Below are positions 35,141-43,846 of a stretch of DNA of 64,000 nt, piece after piece. Every line of letters starts with the position of its first letter. Position 1 is the first letter of the stretch. The position numbers and the translations under genes are program-made. Origin of the DNA: Streptomyces sp. NBC_01754 (GTDB lineage: Bacteria > Actinomycetota > Actinomycetes > Streptomycetales > Streptomycetaceae); contig NZ_CP109132.1 of NCBI RefSeq assembly GCF_035918015.1, positions 4,030,001-4,094,000 on the forward strand. Reading direction: 5' to 3'. The notes beneath the pieces are model-generated. The model was not told the DNA's origin, made no database searches, and saw only the letters and a list, made by a program, of their open reading frames with translations.

Positions 35141-35746
35141 TCAGATCCAACATCGCTCGCTCGCTATCCGGACCGCGTCGTAGCGGTTGCGGGCGTCGAG
35201 CTTCTTGATGGCCGCCGAGGCGAGATTGCGGATCGTCCCCGCCGACAGGAACAGTTCCCCCGACATCTCCTTGACCGACGCCCCCGACGCCGTGAGCCGC
35301 AGTACGTCCGCCTCACGTTCGGACAGCGGGCCGCCCTGCCCGCCCACGGCGAGCAGCATCCGTGGATCCATGATCACCTGGCCCGACGCGACCCCGCGCA
35401 CCGACTCGATCAGCCTCCGCAGCCCGGCACTCTTGGGGATGACGCTCAGCACGCCGGCCTTCAGGGCCCGGTTCACGAACGTCCGCGTCGGAACGTCCAC
35501 GGTCAGCGCGACTCCGCACGCGGGGGCCGACTTCCGCAGCTCACCAGCCGCCGCCACGCACTCCGCGTCGAACCCGTCGGGGTCTATCAGAGCGACGTCC
35601 GCGTCCGTGCGTTCCACGGCTTCCATCAGCGCCTGGCAGCTGTCGACGACAGCCACCACCTCAAGGTCCTCTGCCCGTCCGAGTGACTCGGCCATGAGCT
35701 CGACCGTGAGGAGGGATCTGCCTGCAACGACAATGCGACTCGTCAT
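35141..35746 (-). CDS. Atypical NarL/LuxR-family response regulator
   Basis: The 201-residue protein has a receiver domain (1-120) and a GerE-type HTH (about 140-198; LSEREADVLRLTASGASVKE, LFLSAGTIRNLASAAIKKL). The usual acidic pair after the first strand is replaced by AGR (IVVAGRSLL). A possible phosphoacceptor Asp is in VALIDPDGFD and the conserved Lys in VIPKSAG. Loss of the acid pair suggests phosphorylation-independent control. No histidine kinase is adjacent. It flanks the thiopeptide cluster and is one candidate for the factor binding the tandem palindromes. Confidence 0.8.
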   Translation of the reverse strand: MTSRIVVAGRSLLTVELMAESLGRAEDLEVVAVVDSCQALMEAVERTDADVALIDPDGFDAECVAAAGELRKSAPACGVALTVDVPTRTFVNRALKAGVLSVIPKSAGLRRLIESVRGVASGQVIMDPRMLLAVGGQGGPLSEREADVLRLTASGASVKEMSGELFLSAGTIRNLASAAIKKLDARNRYDAVRIASERCWI

Positions 35747-36231
35747 CGTGTCCCCGTTCTGCTTGCGTTTGACCCATGTGTTCTCGCCAAGTGGCGAGTA
35801 GACGCCATGTTCATCACTCTAAGAACATGTGTGCGGCACGTATGGAGATCTGAGGAAGACTTGAGGTTGTTCCTCGCGCCTGTTCGTGCGGCGGCCGGAA
35901 GTCTGTATCCTCCGTCGGCCGAACTGTTCTCCCAGGTCCGGCTGTTCGAGGCCGCCACGGCCGACCGGCGGTGCCCGGGCGTGCGCCCGGCGAGGACGAG
36001 GGCGCAACGGTCGGGCGGTGCCCATGACGGGTGCGGGCGGACCGGCGTGTGCCGGCCACAGCGGCTGGATGTCATAGGTGCCTTTCAGCCGTTCTCCTCT
36101 CCCTCCCGTGTCCGGACGTCGCCATCTGGTGGACTTCGGGGCGGAGTCGGTGAAGCGCACCGTTTCCCTGCCGAGGCGGCGGCGATACTGTCCAGCCAGA
36201 AGCCGGATCGGAGAGCAGGGGAGGGGCCGGG
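35747..36231. promoter_or_regulatory. Intergenic region with two palindromes before the response regulator
   Basis: CTCGCCA-AG-TGGCGAG (35783-35798) and CATGTTC-N10-GAACATG (35806-35829) lie 37-84 bp upstream of the regulator start, in a position suiting autoregulation. They do not resemble the cluster motif. The remaining ~400 bp to the STAND gene shows no supported gene. Confidence 0.4.
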
Positions 36232-38352
36232 GTGCTCGAGATCGTGACGGCCAGTGCGCTCACCGCGTTTCTCACGGCGGTGGGGAACGGCGCCGGCGGG
36301 GAGATGGGCAAGCAGTTGCTCCTCTCCACGGGCGCCATGGCGCGACGGACCCTGGGACGGGAGACGCCTCTGCCGACCGACCCGGAGCAATGGCAGGCGC
36401 TGGCCGCCCAGTTGCATCCGCGCCTGGGACAGGACCAGCGGCAGGCCGGTGACTGGGACCTGCTGATGCGGAGCGCACCGGGCGTGACGGCGACACTGCC
36501 GCGCGGGCCCGGACTGCCTCCGCCCACCCGGGACTTCACCGACCGGGAGCAGGTCCTGAAGCGGCTGAGGCGCGAGCTGACCCGCCCGGCCGCCGGGCGG
36601 CCACGAGCCGCGCTGCTGTACGGGCCGCCGGGGATCGGCACGAGCGCGGTGGCCCTGCACTGGGGCGCGTTGCGGGCCGGCTCGTTTCCCGACGGACGGT
36701 TCCATGTGGACCTGCGTGACGTCACGGGGGCCGGCGGACCGGAGCCGGCGGCGGTCCTGCTGCTCCTGCTGCGGCAGATGGGGGTCGAGCCCGGGCGGAT
36801 GCCGCCCACCGAGGCGGGGCGTCGACTGCTCTACCGCCAACTGATCGCGGACAGGAAGGTGTTGGTGTTAATCGACCACGCCTCCTCGGCCGCGCAGGTC
36901 CGCGGCCTGGTTCCGTCCACGCCGGGGGTCTTCCTCCTGGTCGTGGCCTCCGGCCCGCCGTTCGCACTGGAGGCCGAGCGCATTCCGGTCCCTCCGCTCG
37001 GCGACCGGGACGCGCTGAAGCTGCTGCGGAAGGCGGCCGGCCGGGAACAGGTCGCCCGCGCCCGGGCGCAGGTGCCCGGTCTGCTGGAGGACTGTGCGGG
37101 CAACGCCTTCGCGCTCAGAGCCGCGGCCATGCGTCTGCTGGCCGGAGAGCCGGCCCTCCCGGGCCGGACGGCCGGCACACCGGAGCGCAACCCGGTGCGC
37201 GGCATGGCTCAGGACGCCTGCCGCCGTCTCCCGCCGGAGACGGCGCGGCTGTGCCGGCTCACCGCGCTGAGCGGCCTGCCCGACGTCGACGCCCAGCTGG
37301 CCGCGGCCGCCGCGGACGTCGGGCAGGAGGCGGCGGCACGGATGCTGGCCGACGCCACCGACGTGCACCTGCTCGAGCCGCTGCCCGACCAGCGCTACCG
37401 CATCCGGCCCGAGGTACGCCGCTACCTGGTGCAGACCGCCGGCCCGGAGCACGGCATCGCCGACTGCTCGGCGGCGGTGGCCAGGGTGCTCGACGCCCTG
37501 CTGAACCGGGTGCTGCACGCCGCCCACGCCGCCCTGCCGCAGAGCTGGCGGACCGAGCCGGCACCGGAGCGGGGGGTGGCGTACCCGGACGGCGCGGCGG
37601 GCGTGGCGGTACTGGCGGCCGAGGCCGGGAACGTGGCGGCGGCAGTGGCCGTGGCGGTGGAACACCAGCACGTCACCACGGCGCTGCGCCTGGCCCGCGC
37701 CCTGTGGCCCCTCCAGCTGAAGGCCGGTCACTGGGACGAGGTGCTGCCCGCGCTCCGGGCGGCGGCCGGGTGTGCCGACGAGCACCGGCCGGACACCCGC
37801 ATGGCCGGAGCACTTCACTTCCAGCTCGGCCACTGCCTGGGGGAGCTGGGCCGGTGGGAGGAGGCGGACCGCGCGGCCCACGCCGCCGTCGCCTGTGAGC
37901 GGGCGGCGGGCCACGTACGGGGCGAGGCGTCGTCCGTCGAGCTGCTGGGGCTGCTGTCCTTGAACCGGTGGCGTTACGAAGCCGCGTACGAGTGGTTCGT
38001 CGGGGCGGAACGCGTCTATGGGCGGATCACCACGGGCCAGGAGGGCGCGGACGACCTCCCGCGCGCCTCGGCCCTGGTGAAGCGCCATCAGGGGCGGGCC
38101 CTTCGCGGGATGGGAAGGCTGGAGGAGTCACGCGTCCTTCTGGAGGACGCGCGGGACTTCTTCACCCGCGAAGGTGAGGCGTACAACCGGGCCCGAGCGC
38201 TCACGGACCTCGCCGAGACGCTCCATGAAGCGGGTGACGACGACGCCGCGCTGACGGCGGTCGCCGAGGCCGGGCGTCTGCTCGGCCCGGAGGCGGCACC
38301 GCACCTCAGGTACCTCGCCGGGCTGCGGACGCGCTGCGAACAGGCGCGTTGA
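36232..38352 (+). CDS. STAND (NB-ARC/AP-ATPase) protein with TPR-like repeats and altered Walker A
   Basis: The 706-residue protein resembles the C-terminal part of AfsR/SARP-LAL proteins without the DNA-binding domain. The N-terminus (1-75) has a short effector-like segment. The NTPase domain starts near 100, but its Walker A reads GPPGIGTSAVAL, with Thr in place of the essential Lys; a Walker B-like KVLVLIDHA follows. The second half (about 400-700) is helical TPR-like repeat (HFQLGHCLGELGRWEEADRA). GTG 36232 follows GGGGAGGGG. It overlaps the convergent gene by 47 bp. Confidence 0.75.
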   Translation: MLEIVTASALTAFLTAVGNGAGGEMGKQLLLSTGAMARRTLGRETPLPTDPEQWQALAAQLHPRLGQDQRQAGDWDLLMRSAPGVTATLPRGPGLPPPTRDFTDREQVLKRLRRELTRPAAGRPRAALLYGPPGIGTSAVALHWGALRAGSFPDGRFHVDLRDVTGAGGPEPAAVLLLLLRQMGVEPGRMPPTEAGRRLLYRQLIADRKVLVLIDHASSAAQVRGLVPSTPGVFLLVVASGPPFALEAERIPVPPLGDRDALKLLRKAAGREQVARARAQVPGLLEDCAGNAFALRAAAMRLLAGEPALPGRTAGTPERNPVRGMAQDACRRLPPETARLCRLTALSGLPDVDAQLAAAAADVGQEAAARMLADATDVHLLEPLPDQRYRIRPEVRRYLVQTAGPEHGIADCSAAVARVLDALLNRVLHAAHAALPQSWRTEPAPERGVAYPDGAAGVAVLAAEAGNVAAAVAVAVEHQHVTTALRLARALWPLQLKAGHWDEVLPALRAAAGCADEHRPDTRMAGALHFQLGHCLGELGRWEEADRAAHAAVACERAAGHVRGEASSVELLGLLSLNRWRYEAAYEWFVGAERVYGRITTGQEGADDLPRASALVKRHQGRALRGMGRLEESRVLLEDARDFFTREGEAYNRARALTDLAETLHEAGDDDAALTAVAEAGRLLGPEAAPHLRYLAGLRTRCEQAR

Positions 38353-40107
38353 CGGGTTCCGCCGTCACGGGGTGCACACCGCGTGCCGTGCGGACCCGCA
38401 GGACGGTCCCGTCGGGGGACAGGGTGCCGCCCGCCTCCAGCCACGCGTACAGCGAGGAGGCGTAGGCCGCCGGGGCCGCGTCCGCTTCCGTACCCGCTGA
38501 CAGCCGGATGACACCGTGGTCCCGGGTGCGCACGGTGCACCGGTCCGGCCCGCTGACGTACACGGCGGCCGCACAGTGCGGATGCCGGCCCAGTACCTCC
38601 GCCGTCCACTCCTCCGGGCTGCCCAGGCGGGGGTCGTCCGGCGGTCCCTCGCGCACGATCACGTCGGCCGTCGCCAGGTCGCCGGGATCCCGGGTGTCCT
38701 CGTGCACGACGAGGTGCGTCTCCCGTCCGGCGTCGTAGGGGTGCTCCGCGGAGCGCTCGATCAGGACGTCGTCGCCTCGGACCCTTGTACGCGCGTACAA
38801 GGGGGCCGTGTGCCTCGGGGGTGTGTACGGGGGCAACGGGAGCGGTTCCAGCAGGGCGGGAGCGGTGGGCTCGGGCAGATCCATCAAGGCGTAGAAGCGG
38901 CGCCGCAGCAACGCCGCCGAGGCGTTCGGTGCCGAGGTGGTGAACGCGGCCGGACCGGCGAGAGGGCGGTGCCGGGCCAGCAGGTCCTCCAGCTGGTCCG
39001 GCAGGCTGCCGTGCGGATCGAGCCGCGGCGCGTCCCGGACGAACGCGGCGAGCGGCGCCTCGGGGTCCAGCCTGTCCTGCGCGGCGGACGCCAGCAGGAC
39101 GGGGATGCCGAGGGCGGAGGCGTAGTAGGAGACGGCGCCGAAATCCCCCAGCACGATGTCCGAGGCGAGCAGGGCCTGCCGCCACGCGTGCACGGGGTCG
39201 ATCAAGGTCAGTCCCCTGCGGCCGGCCTGGTCCAGCCACGCCCGGATCTGACCGGGGCCGTGCCCGTACCAGATGTTCGGGTGCAGCACGGCTGCCAGCC
39301 GGTAGTCGTCGGCCGGCAGCTCGGCGGCAAGCCGGGGGAGCAGGCCCGGCAGGACGTCCTGACCGGCGCTCCCGAAGAGACCCTCGGGGTTCCAGGTGGA
39401 GTTCAGCACGACGAGCCGCTGGCCACGGCGGGTGCCCAGGGCCCGCCGGTAGCGTTCGCGGTACGGGCGGGCGGCCAGCATGCGGTCGAAGCAGGGGTCA
39501 CCGGCGAGTACGGCGGCGTCTTCGGCCTCGGGGCATACGCGGCGCAGTCGTTCCAGCTGTTCGGGGTGGGACAGTACGAGAGCGTCCACGAAGGGCTCTC
39601 CGTCCGCGAGCAGCCACTCCGGCGACAGGCCGAAGGTCGGCTCCCGGCTCCCGGCTCCCGGCTCCCGGCTCCCGGCTCCCGGCTCCCGGCTCCCGGCTCC
39701 CGGCTCCCGGCTCCCGGCTCCCGGCTCCCGGCCAGCTTCTTAGTGTATCCGACGCCATGTGAGAGTACCGCCAACCTGCCGTGCAACAGGTGCAGTTGAC
39801 CGCCGAAGCTGGCGGAGACGGCGAGGTCGACCGGCGTGGCCAGCGCCTGTTTCCAGGGCAGTACGGGGAGTCCGAGTCCGGTGAACAGCTCGCGGATTCC
39901 GCCCTGGAAGGCCGAGGAGTCCGTCGAGGTGACCAGCAACTGGACGCGGAAGTCGTCGTGGAAGAGCGGCAGTACGTCCAGCAGGCGTCCGGCCGACGTG
40001 ACGTTGTGCACCACCAGCAGCACCTGACGGTGCGTCCGGCGGCTCACCCAGCGACCGGCGTCCTCCCCGACCGGTACCCGTACGGCCGGAGGATCGGCTG
40101 GACCCAT
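38306..40107 (-). pseudogene. CDP-glycerol/teichoic-acid transferase-like gene split by a heptanucleotide repeat
   Basis: The gene starts at ATG 40107 after AGGAGGTGACAC. Its first ~125 codons (RQVLLVVHNVTSAGRLLDVL, HGRLAVLSHGVGYTKKL) read into thirteen CGGGAGC units. After the repeat the conserved part (FGLSPEWLLADGEP, DALVLSHPEQLERLRRVCP, VVLNSTWNPEGLFG, LASDIVLGDFGAVSYYASAL) is in another frame and runs to 38306. Gain of one unit or loss of two units would restore one ~600-codon frame. It is therefore either a phase-variable gene in the off state, a mutant, or a miscounted repeat. The fold resembles CDP-glycerol glycerophosphotransferases of wall polymers. A GTG at 39589 could start the second half alone. 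Confidence 0.7.
39640..39730 (-). repeat. Thirteen perfect copies of a 7-bp tandem repeat
   Basis: The unit GCTCCCG (plus strand) repeats 13 times without interruption, 91 bp. Because 7 is not a multiple of 3, each copy change shifts the frame of the surrounding gene. Three units encode GSREPGA in the upstream frame. Confidence 0.95.
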
Positions 40108-40194
40108 GTGTCACCTCCTGTCGGCCGGACGGCATGGCGCAGCCGGTGTCGCGAGCCACCCTAAGGGCCGGACCGCGACGGTGCCGCCGCCCCG

Positions 40195-40416
40195 TCAGTC
40201 GAGGCCCTCGGCCCGCAGCGCGTACATCAGGAGGAAGGTCTGGTATGTCTTCGCGTCGAGGTCCCGGCAGACGGCGGGGCGGTTGTCGGCGGTCGAGTTG
40301 TTGTCGAGGGCCCGCCGGCAGGCCGTCTCCGTCTCGGCCCGGGAGGGGATGCTCGAGACGAACGCGGCGACCAACAGGGCCCCGGCCAGGAGGATCACGC
40401 CGATACGGATGCGCAT
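40195..40416 (-). CDS. Small secreted or membrane-anchored protein
   Basis: The 73-residue product begins MRIRIGVILLAGALLVAAF, a clear signal peptide or anchor. The mature part has two Cys (ACRRALDNN and VCRDLDAK) that could form a disulfide. It lies just upstream of the transferase-like gene in the same direction. The ribosome site is weak. Function unknown. Confidence 0.6.
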   Translation of the reverse strand: MRIRIGVILLAGALLVAAFVSSIPSRAETETACRRALDNNSTADNRPAVCRDLDAKTYQTFLLMYALRAEGLD

Positions 40417-40492
40417 GGTCGTCCAACGACCGTGCGGCCCGGCCGGTCACTGGTCCGTTTCACCCGGCCTCCCCCTGACCGTCACCTCACCG

Positions 40493-40648
40493 TCAATCGG
40501 CGTCGTCGGCCGGCGCCGGCGGGAGGTCGGGCTCCACGAACAGGCCCGCGTACTGCGGTGCGGGCAGTGGTGCCGGCGTACCCGGGTCCGTGGCTGCGGC
40601 CGGGCTGTCGGGGTGCCGCTGCGAGGAGCGTGCGGGCATGTCGGTCAT
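40493..40648 (-). CDS. Possible small Pro-rich peptide gene
   Basis: This 51-codon frame starts MTDMPARSSQRHPDSP, with AGGAC 6 bp upstream, and ends PQYAGLFVEPDLPPAPADDAD-like acidic/Pro-rich sequence (last residues PADDAD). It has no hydrophobic segment. It may be a short cytosolic protein or a peptide precursor. No modifying enzyme is adjacent, so this is a weak call. Confidence 0.35.
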   Translation of the reverse strand: MTDMPARSSQRHPDSPAAATDPGTPAPLPAPQYAGLFVEPDLPPAPADDAD

Positions 40649-41193
40649 CGAGTGTCCTGTAGGTAGGTGTGCGGTGGGAGCCCCGTGGTCCGGCCAGGCG
40701 ATGAGAGCGGCCCCGCTGGTCCCGGCCGGGGCGGCGGCGGAGCGCCGCTTCCCGGTGCCGCACCGCTCCGGGGGCGTCCGGATCAACATGCGGTGTATGC
40801 AGACTGTAGCCCTCTCGGCACGGCTTCTCCCTGAATGTGCGCCGACCGACGTGACGGTCCGGGGCGCGGCGGCGGGTCGAGCGCTCTCGGCGGCGCTCCC
40901 GGGGAAGGCCCGGGCAAGGTCATGGGAAGGCCGGGAGAGGGCCAGGGAAGGTGCCGGGCGGGCGCCAGGCGTCGTCCCCCGGAGGGCAGGCACTCCAGGT
41001 GGGGGTCCCGTGACCTGAGGCTGCGGCGACCTGCCCCGGGTGGAGCTCCACTCATGGCAACCGCCCCGGTGGCACGGGGGGTTGGTGCGGCACGCCGGCA
41101 TGTGGGCCCACTCTCGGCCGGCTGCTCGCGGCGTCCCGGGGCGCCGTTGGTCATGAGGGCCTCTCGGATGGCGTAGAGTTGCAATCACAACGG
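40649..41193. other. Intergenic region without supported gene
   Basis: This ~545 bp stretch holds open frames on both strands, but none has a good start, ribosome site and codon bias together. The plus-strand part near 40915-40960 is unusually purine-rich with repeated GGGAAGG-like words. It contains the promoter of the initiator tRNA at its right end. Confidence 0.45.
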
Positions 41194-41267
41194 CGCGGGG
41201 TGGAGCAGCTCGGTAGCTCGCTGGGCTCATAACCCAGAGGTCGCAGGTTCAAATCCTGTCCCCGCTA
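41194..41267 (+). tRNA. Initiator tRNA-fMet (anticodon CAT)
   Basis: The acceptor CGCGGGG pairs with CCCCGCT, leaving the first C unpaired. The anticodon stem CTGGG/CCCAG has the three G-C pairs typical of initiators and the loop carries CAT. The T arm holds GGTTCAAATCC. Both the mismatched first pair and the GGG/CCC stem identify it as initiator, not elongator. Confidence 0.95.
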
Positions 41268-41273
41268 CTGAAG

Positions 41274-41311
41274 ACGGTGGCCCGGATCCTTCCAAGGATC
41301 CGGGCCACCGT
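41274..41311 (+). terminator. Intrinsic terminator of the initiator tRNA
   Basis: Perfect 18-base arms (41274-41291 and 41294-41311) are followed by CGTTTT. It is one of the few hairpins here with a T-run. Confidence 0.9.
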
Positions 41312-41368
41312 CGTTTTCCCGTTCCGGGCCGTCCCCGTCCCCTGTTCCGGCCCGCCGCCGGATCCGGC

Positions 41369-41399
41369 TTGACCTTGACGCAGCGTGAAGATCTAGCGT
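41369..41399 (+). promoter_or_regulatory. MerR-type promoter with 19-bp spacer
   Basis: TTGACC (41369-41374) and TAGCGT (41394-41399) are 19 bp apart, the elongated spacing used by MerR activators. The spacer carries the dyad CTTGACGC-A-GCGTGAAG (41374-41390). It lies just before the TipA-like gene, so autoregulation as in tipA is likely. Confidence 0.65.
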
Positions 41400-41406
41400 T
41401 TCCGAC

Positions 41407-42153
41407 ATGGAGTGGTCCATTCAGGAAATCGCCAGGCGCGCCGGTACGACGAGCCGCACGCTCCGGCACTACGGGGACCTCGGTCTCCTGCTGCCGAGCC
41501 GGACGGGCGCCAACGGCTACCGCTACTACGACCAGGCCGCGCTCGTCCGGCTCCAGCGCATCCCGCTGCTGCGGGAGCTGGGGCTCTCGCTGCCCGCCGT
41601 CAAGGAGGTACTGGAGGGGCAGCGGGACACGGCGGCGGCGTTGCGGGCCCATCTCGGGCTTCTGGAGCAGGAGCGCGAGCGCATCGGGCGGCAGATCGCC
41701 TCGGTGCGGACCACTCTCCGCGGGACCGAGGAGGGGAAGGAACTCATGGCCGGGGACATGTTCGACGGCTTCGATCACATCGTCTACGAGGAGGAGGTCA
41801 CCGAGCGCTGGGGCCGGGAGGCCTATGAGAAGGGCGACCGGTGGTGGCGGGGTCTGGGCCCCGCTGAACGAACCGCCTTCCTGGCCGAGCACGACGTCCT
41901 CGCCCGGGAGTACGGGCAGGCCGGGGCGGACGGGCTGGCCGCGGGCGACGAGGCGGTGCAGGACATCGCGCGACGGCACTGCGCGTGGCTCTCGGCCACC
42001 GCACCGGCCACCCGCTCCTATGTGACCGGGCTCGGTGCCATGTATGTCGCCGATCCGCGCTTCCGGAAGAACTACGATCGGTACGGGGACGGCACCGCCG
42101 TCCTCGTACGGGATGCACTGACGATCTACGCGCAGCACCGGCTCCGCGGCTGA
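41407..42153 (+). CDS. MerR-family regulator with TipAS-like ligand domain
   Basis: The 248-residue protein has an N-terminal MerR wHTH (1-70; EIARRAGTTSRTLRHYGDLG, GYRYYDQAALVRLQRI), a coiled coil (75-110) and a TipAS-type antibiotic-binding domain (about 110-248). The latter includes MFDGFDHIVYEEEVTERWG, YEKGDRWWRGL and GLGAMYVADPRFRKNYD. TipAL proteins bind thiopeptides and activate their own promoter. The upstream promoter has MerR geometry. It lies 6 kb beyond the thiopeptide cluster and could sense its product, although tipA-like genes also occur alone. Confidence 0.88.
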   Translation: MEWSIQEIARRAGTTSRTLRHYGDLGLLLPSRTGANGYRYYDQAALVRLQRIPLLRELGLSLPAVKEVLEGQRDTAAALRAHLGLLEQERERIGRQIASVRTTLRGTEEGKELMAGDMFDGFDHIVYEEEVTERWGREAYEKGDRWWRGLGPAERTAFLAEHDVLAREYGQAGADGLAAGDEAVQDIARRHCAWLSATAPATRSYVTGLGAMYVADPRFRKNYDRYGDGTAVLVRDALTIYAQHRLRG

Positions 42154-42289
42154 CCACCGCTGGGCCGGGCTTCGGCGCCGCTCCTCCCTTCGGCCTATGG
42201 CGAGCCGCCGTTCACGGCGCGGCTCCGGCCGGTCCGGGCGCGGCGCGGTACCGTCCGCAGCCGTGGGCGGACCGGGCAGGGGTGCACAG

Positions 42290-43447
42290 GTGTGGAAGCA
42301 GGGCGCACAGCGTGGCGCGGCCGTCGAGGGTGCCCGGACGCGGATGTTCGTCCGGGCGCTGCCCGTGGTGATGATCGCGGCCGGCGCGGTGGTCGACGTA
42401 CTGACCGCGCCCAACGTGTCCGCCATCCCGCTCTTCGCGGCGGCGCCGCTGATCGCCGCACCCTTCTTCTCGCTGGTCAGCACCGTCCGTACCGGGGTGG
42501 CCGCCCTCATCGTGGTGGTGGCCATCCGGGCCGCCCACGGCACGCTCGGCCGGGGCGCACCGCTCACCGAACTGCTCACCCTGGTCACCGTCTCCGCGCT
42601 CGCCCTCGTCATCAACGGTGTCGTGCGGCGCGGCAACGAGCAGCTGGCCTCGGCCCGGGTCATCGCGGAGACCGCGATGCGCGCGGTGCTGCCCACACCG
42701 GACGACCGGATCGGCGGGCTGCTGGTCGCGGCGCGCTACGAGGCGGCGCAGGCGGACGAGTTCGTCGGCGGCGACCTCTTCGCCATCGTGGACACGCCGT
42801 ACGGGGTGCGGCTGGTGGTGGGGGACGTGCGGGGCAAGGGGCTGGAGGCCGTCGGGGCGGTGGCCGTGGTGATCGGGGCGTTCCGGGAGGCGGCCGAGCA
42901 GGAGTCCTCCCTGGAGGGGGTGGCGCAGCGACTGGAGCGGGCGTTGGCCCGGGACGAGGTGCGGCGCGGTGGCCTCGACTCCGCGGAGGGGTTCGTCACC
43001 GCCGTGCTCGCCGAGATCCCGGCGGGTTCGGACGTCCTGCGGATCGTCAACCGGGGGCACCCCGAGCCGATCCTGCTGCACGGCGACGGCCGGCTCCAGG
43101 TGCTGGCCCCGGCCGTGCCCGCCCTGCCGATCGGGATGGGCCTGGGGGTGTGGCCGGACCGGTCGGACGAGTGGACGATGCCGGCCGGGGCGACACTGCT
43201 GGTCTTCACGGACGGGCTGTCGGAGGCGCGGGACGCGCGAGGTGTCTTCTACGATCCCGCGGACCGGTTGCGCGGCCGGATCTTCCCGGGACCGGACGAG
43301 CTGCTGTCCGCGCTGATCGACGACGTCCGGCTGCACACCGGGGGCCGGTCGACGGACGACATGGCACTGCTGGCCGTCGGACGGCCGGCCCGGGGGCAGA
43401 AGGGCCCGCGGAAGACGGTGAAGATCGTGCGAGGGGACGGCGGCTGA
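42290..43447 (+). CDS. Membrane PP2C/SpoIIE-family serine phosphatase
   Basis: The 385-residue protein has three to four N-terminal membrane helices (about 20-110) and then a SpoIIE-type PP2C domain. The domain shows QADEFVGGDLFAIVDTPYG, VGDVRGKGLEAV, HPEPILLHGDG, LLVFTDGLSEARD and STDDMALL. Such phosphatases act on anti-sigma antagonists or unknown phosphoproteins. GTG 42290 follows CAGGGG. No partner kinase gene is adjacent. Confidence 0.88.
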   Translation: MWKQGAQRGAAVEGARTRMFVRALPVVMIAAGAVVDVLTAPNVSAIPLFAAAPLIAAPFFSLVSTVRTGVAALIVVVAIRAAHGTLGRGAPLTELLTLVTVSALALVINGVVRRGNEQLASARVIAETAMRAVLPTPDDRIGGLLVAARYEAAQADEFVGGDLFAIVDTPYGVRLVVGDVRGKGLEAVGAVAVVIGAFREAAEQESSLEGVAQRLERALARDEVRRGGLDSAEGFVTAVLAEIPAGSDVLRIVNRGHPEPILLHGDGRLQVLAPAVPALPIGMGLGVWPDRSDEWTMPAGATLLVFTDGLSEARDARGVFYDPADRLRGRIFPGPDELLSALIDDVRLHTGGRSTDDMALLAVGRPARGQKGPRKTVKIVRGDGG

Positions 43448-43659
43448 GCGGCCGCGACGGTCCGTGACCGACAGACCCCGCTCCGCATAACATTTGACGA
43501 ACTGTCAGAAACTGGTGTGCGGCCGGCGTGCGCTCAGGACGCCCGTTTGGAACCGGTTCCTTCCTGAAAGTCCAGGCCGAGGACGTGAACGATCACCGGG
43601 AACAGCTTGGAAACAGGCCCCCGTGTCTATTAACGTTCGATAACGCAGCGCGGTCGTTT
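43448..43659. other. Promoter region ahead of the riboswitch
   Basis: No gene is supported. The stretch contains the perfect palindrome GGAACCGGTTCC (43549-43560) and TTAACGTTCGATAACG near 43630, either of which may belong to the promoter of the riboswitch transcript. Confidence 0.4.
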
Positions 43660-43836
43660 CAGTCGTCGCAAGAGGCGACACCGTGCGCGAGCGCCGAATT
43701 CCGCAAGGGAACCGGGGAACCACCTACATGGGGTGAATCGGGCACCTGAGTCTCGTGAGAGGCACCAGGGGCCCGTAGGAGACCTTCCTGCTCCGAACCC
43801 GTCAGCTAACCCGGTAGGCGAGAAGGAAGGAAAGGA
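43660..43836 (+). ncRNA. c-di-AMP (ydaO-yuaA) riboswitch
   Basis: The conserved blocks are present in order: CCGCAAGGGAACCGGGGAAC, then TGGGGTGAATC, a variable stem (43750-43800), and CCGAACCCGTCAGCTAACCC followed by GGTAGGCG. These match the ydaO-yuaA aptamer. It ends about 15 bp before the ribosome site of the M23 peptidase gene. In actinobacteria this riboswitch controls cell-wall hydrolase genes and is repressed by c-di-AMP. Exact ends are approximate. Confidence 0.9.
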
Positions 43837-43846
43837 GTGCGCCCAC

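Noticed and set aside
40493..41230. Long minus-strand frame of 245 codons
   Set aside because: Only its last 51 codons have a credible start and ribosome site; the upstream part has shadow-like composition.
43488..43506. TTTGACGAACTGTCA considered as a cluster operator
   Set aside because: The inner spacer is 3 bp, not 2, there is no partner at 21 bp, and the location is unrelated to the cluster.
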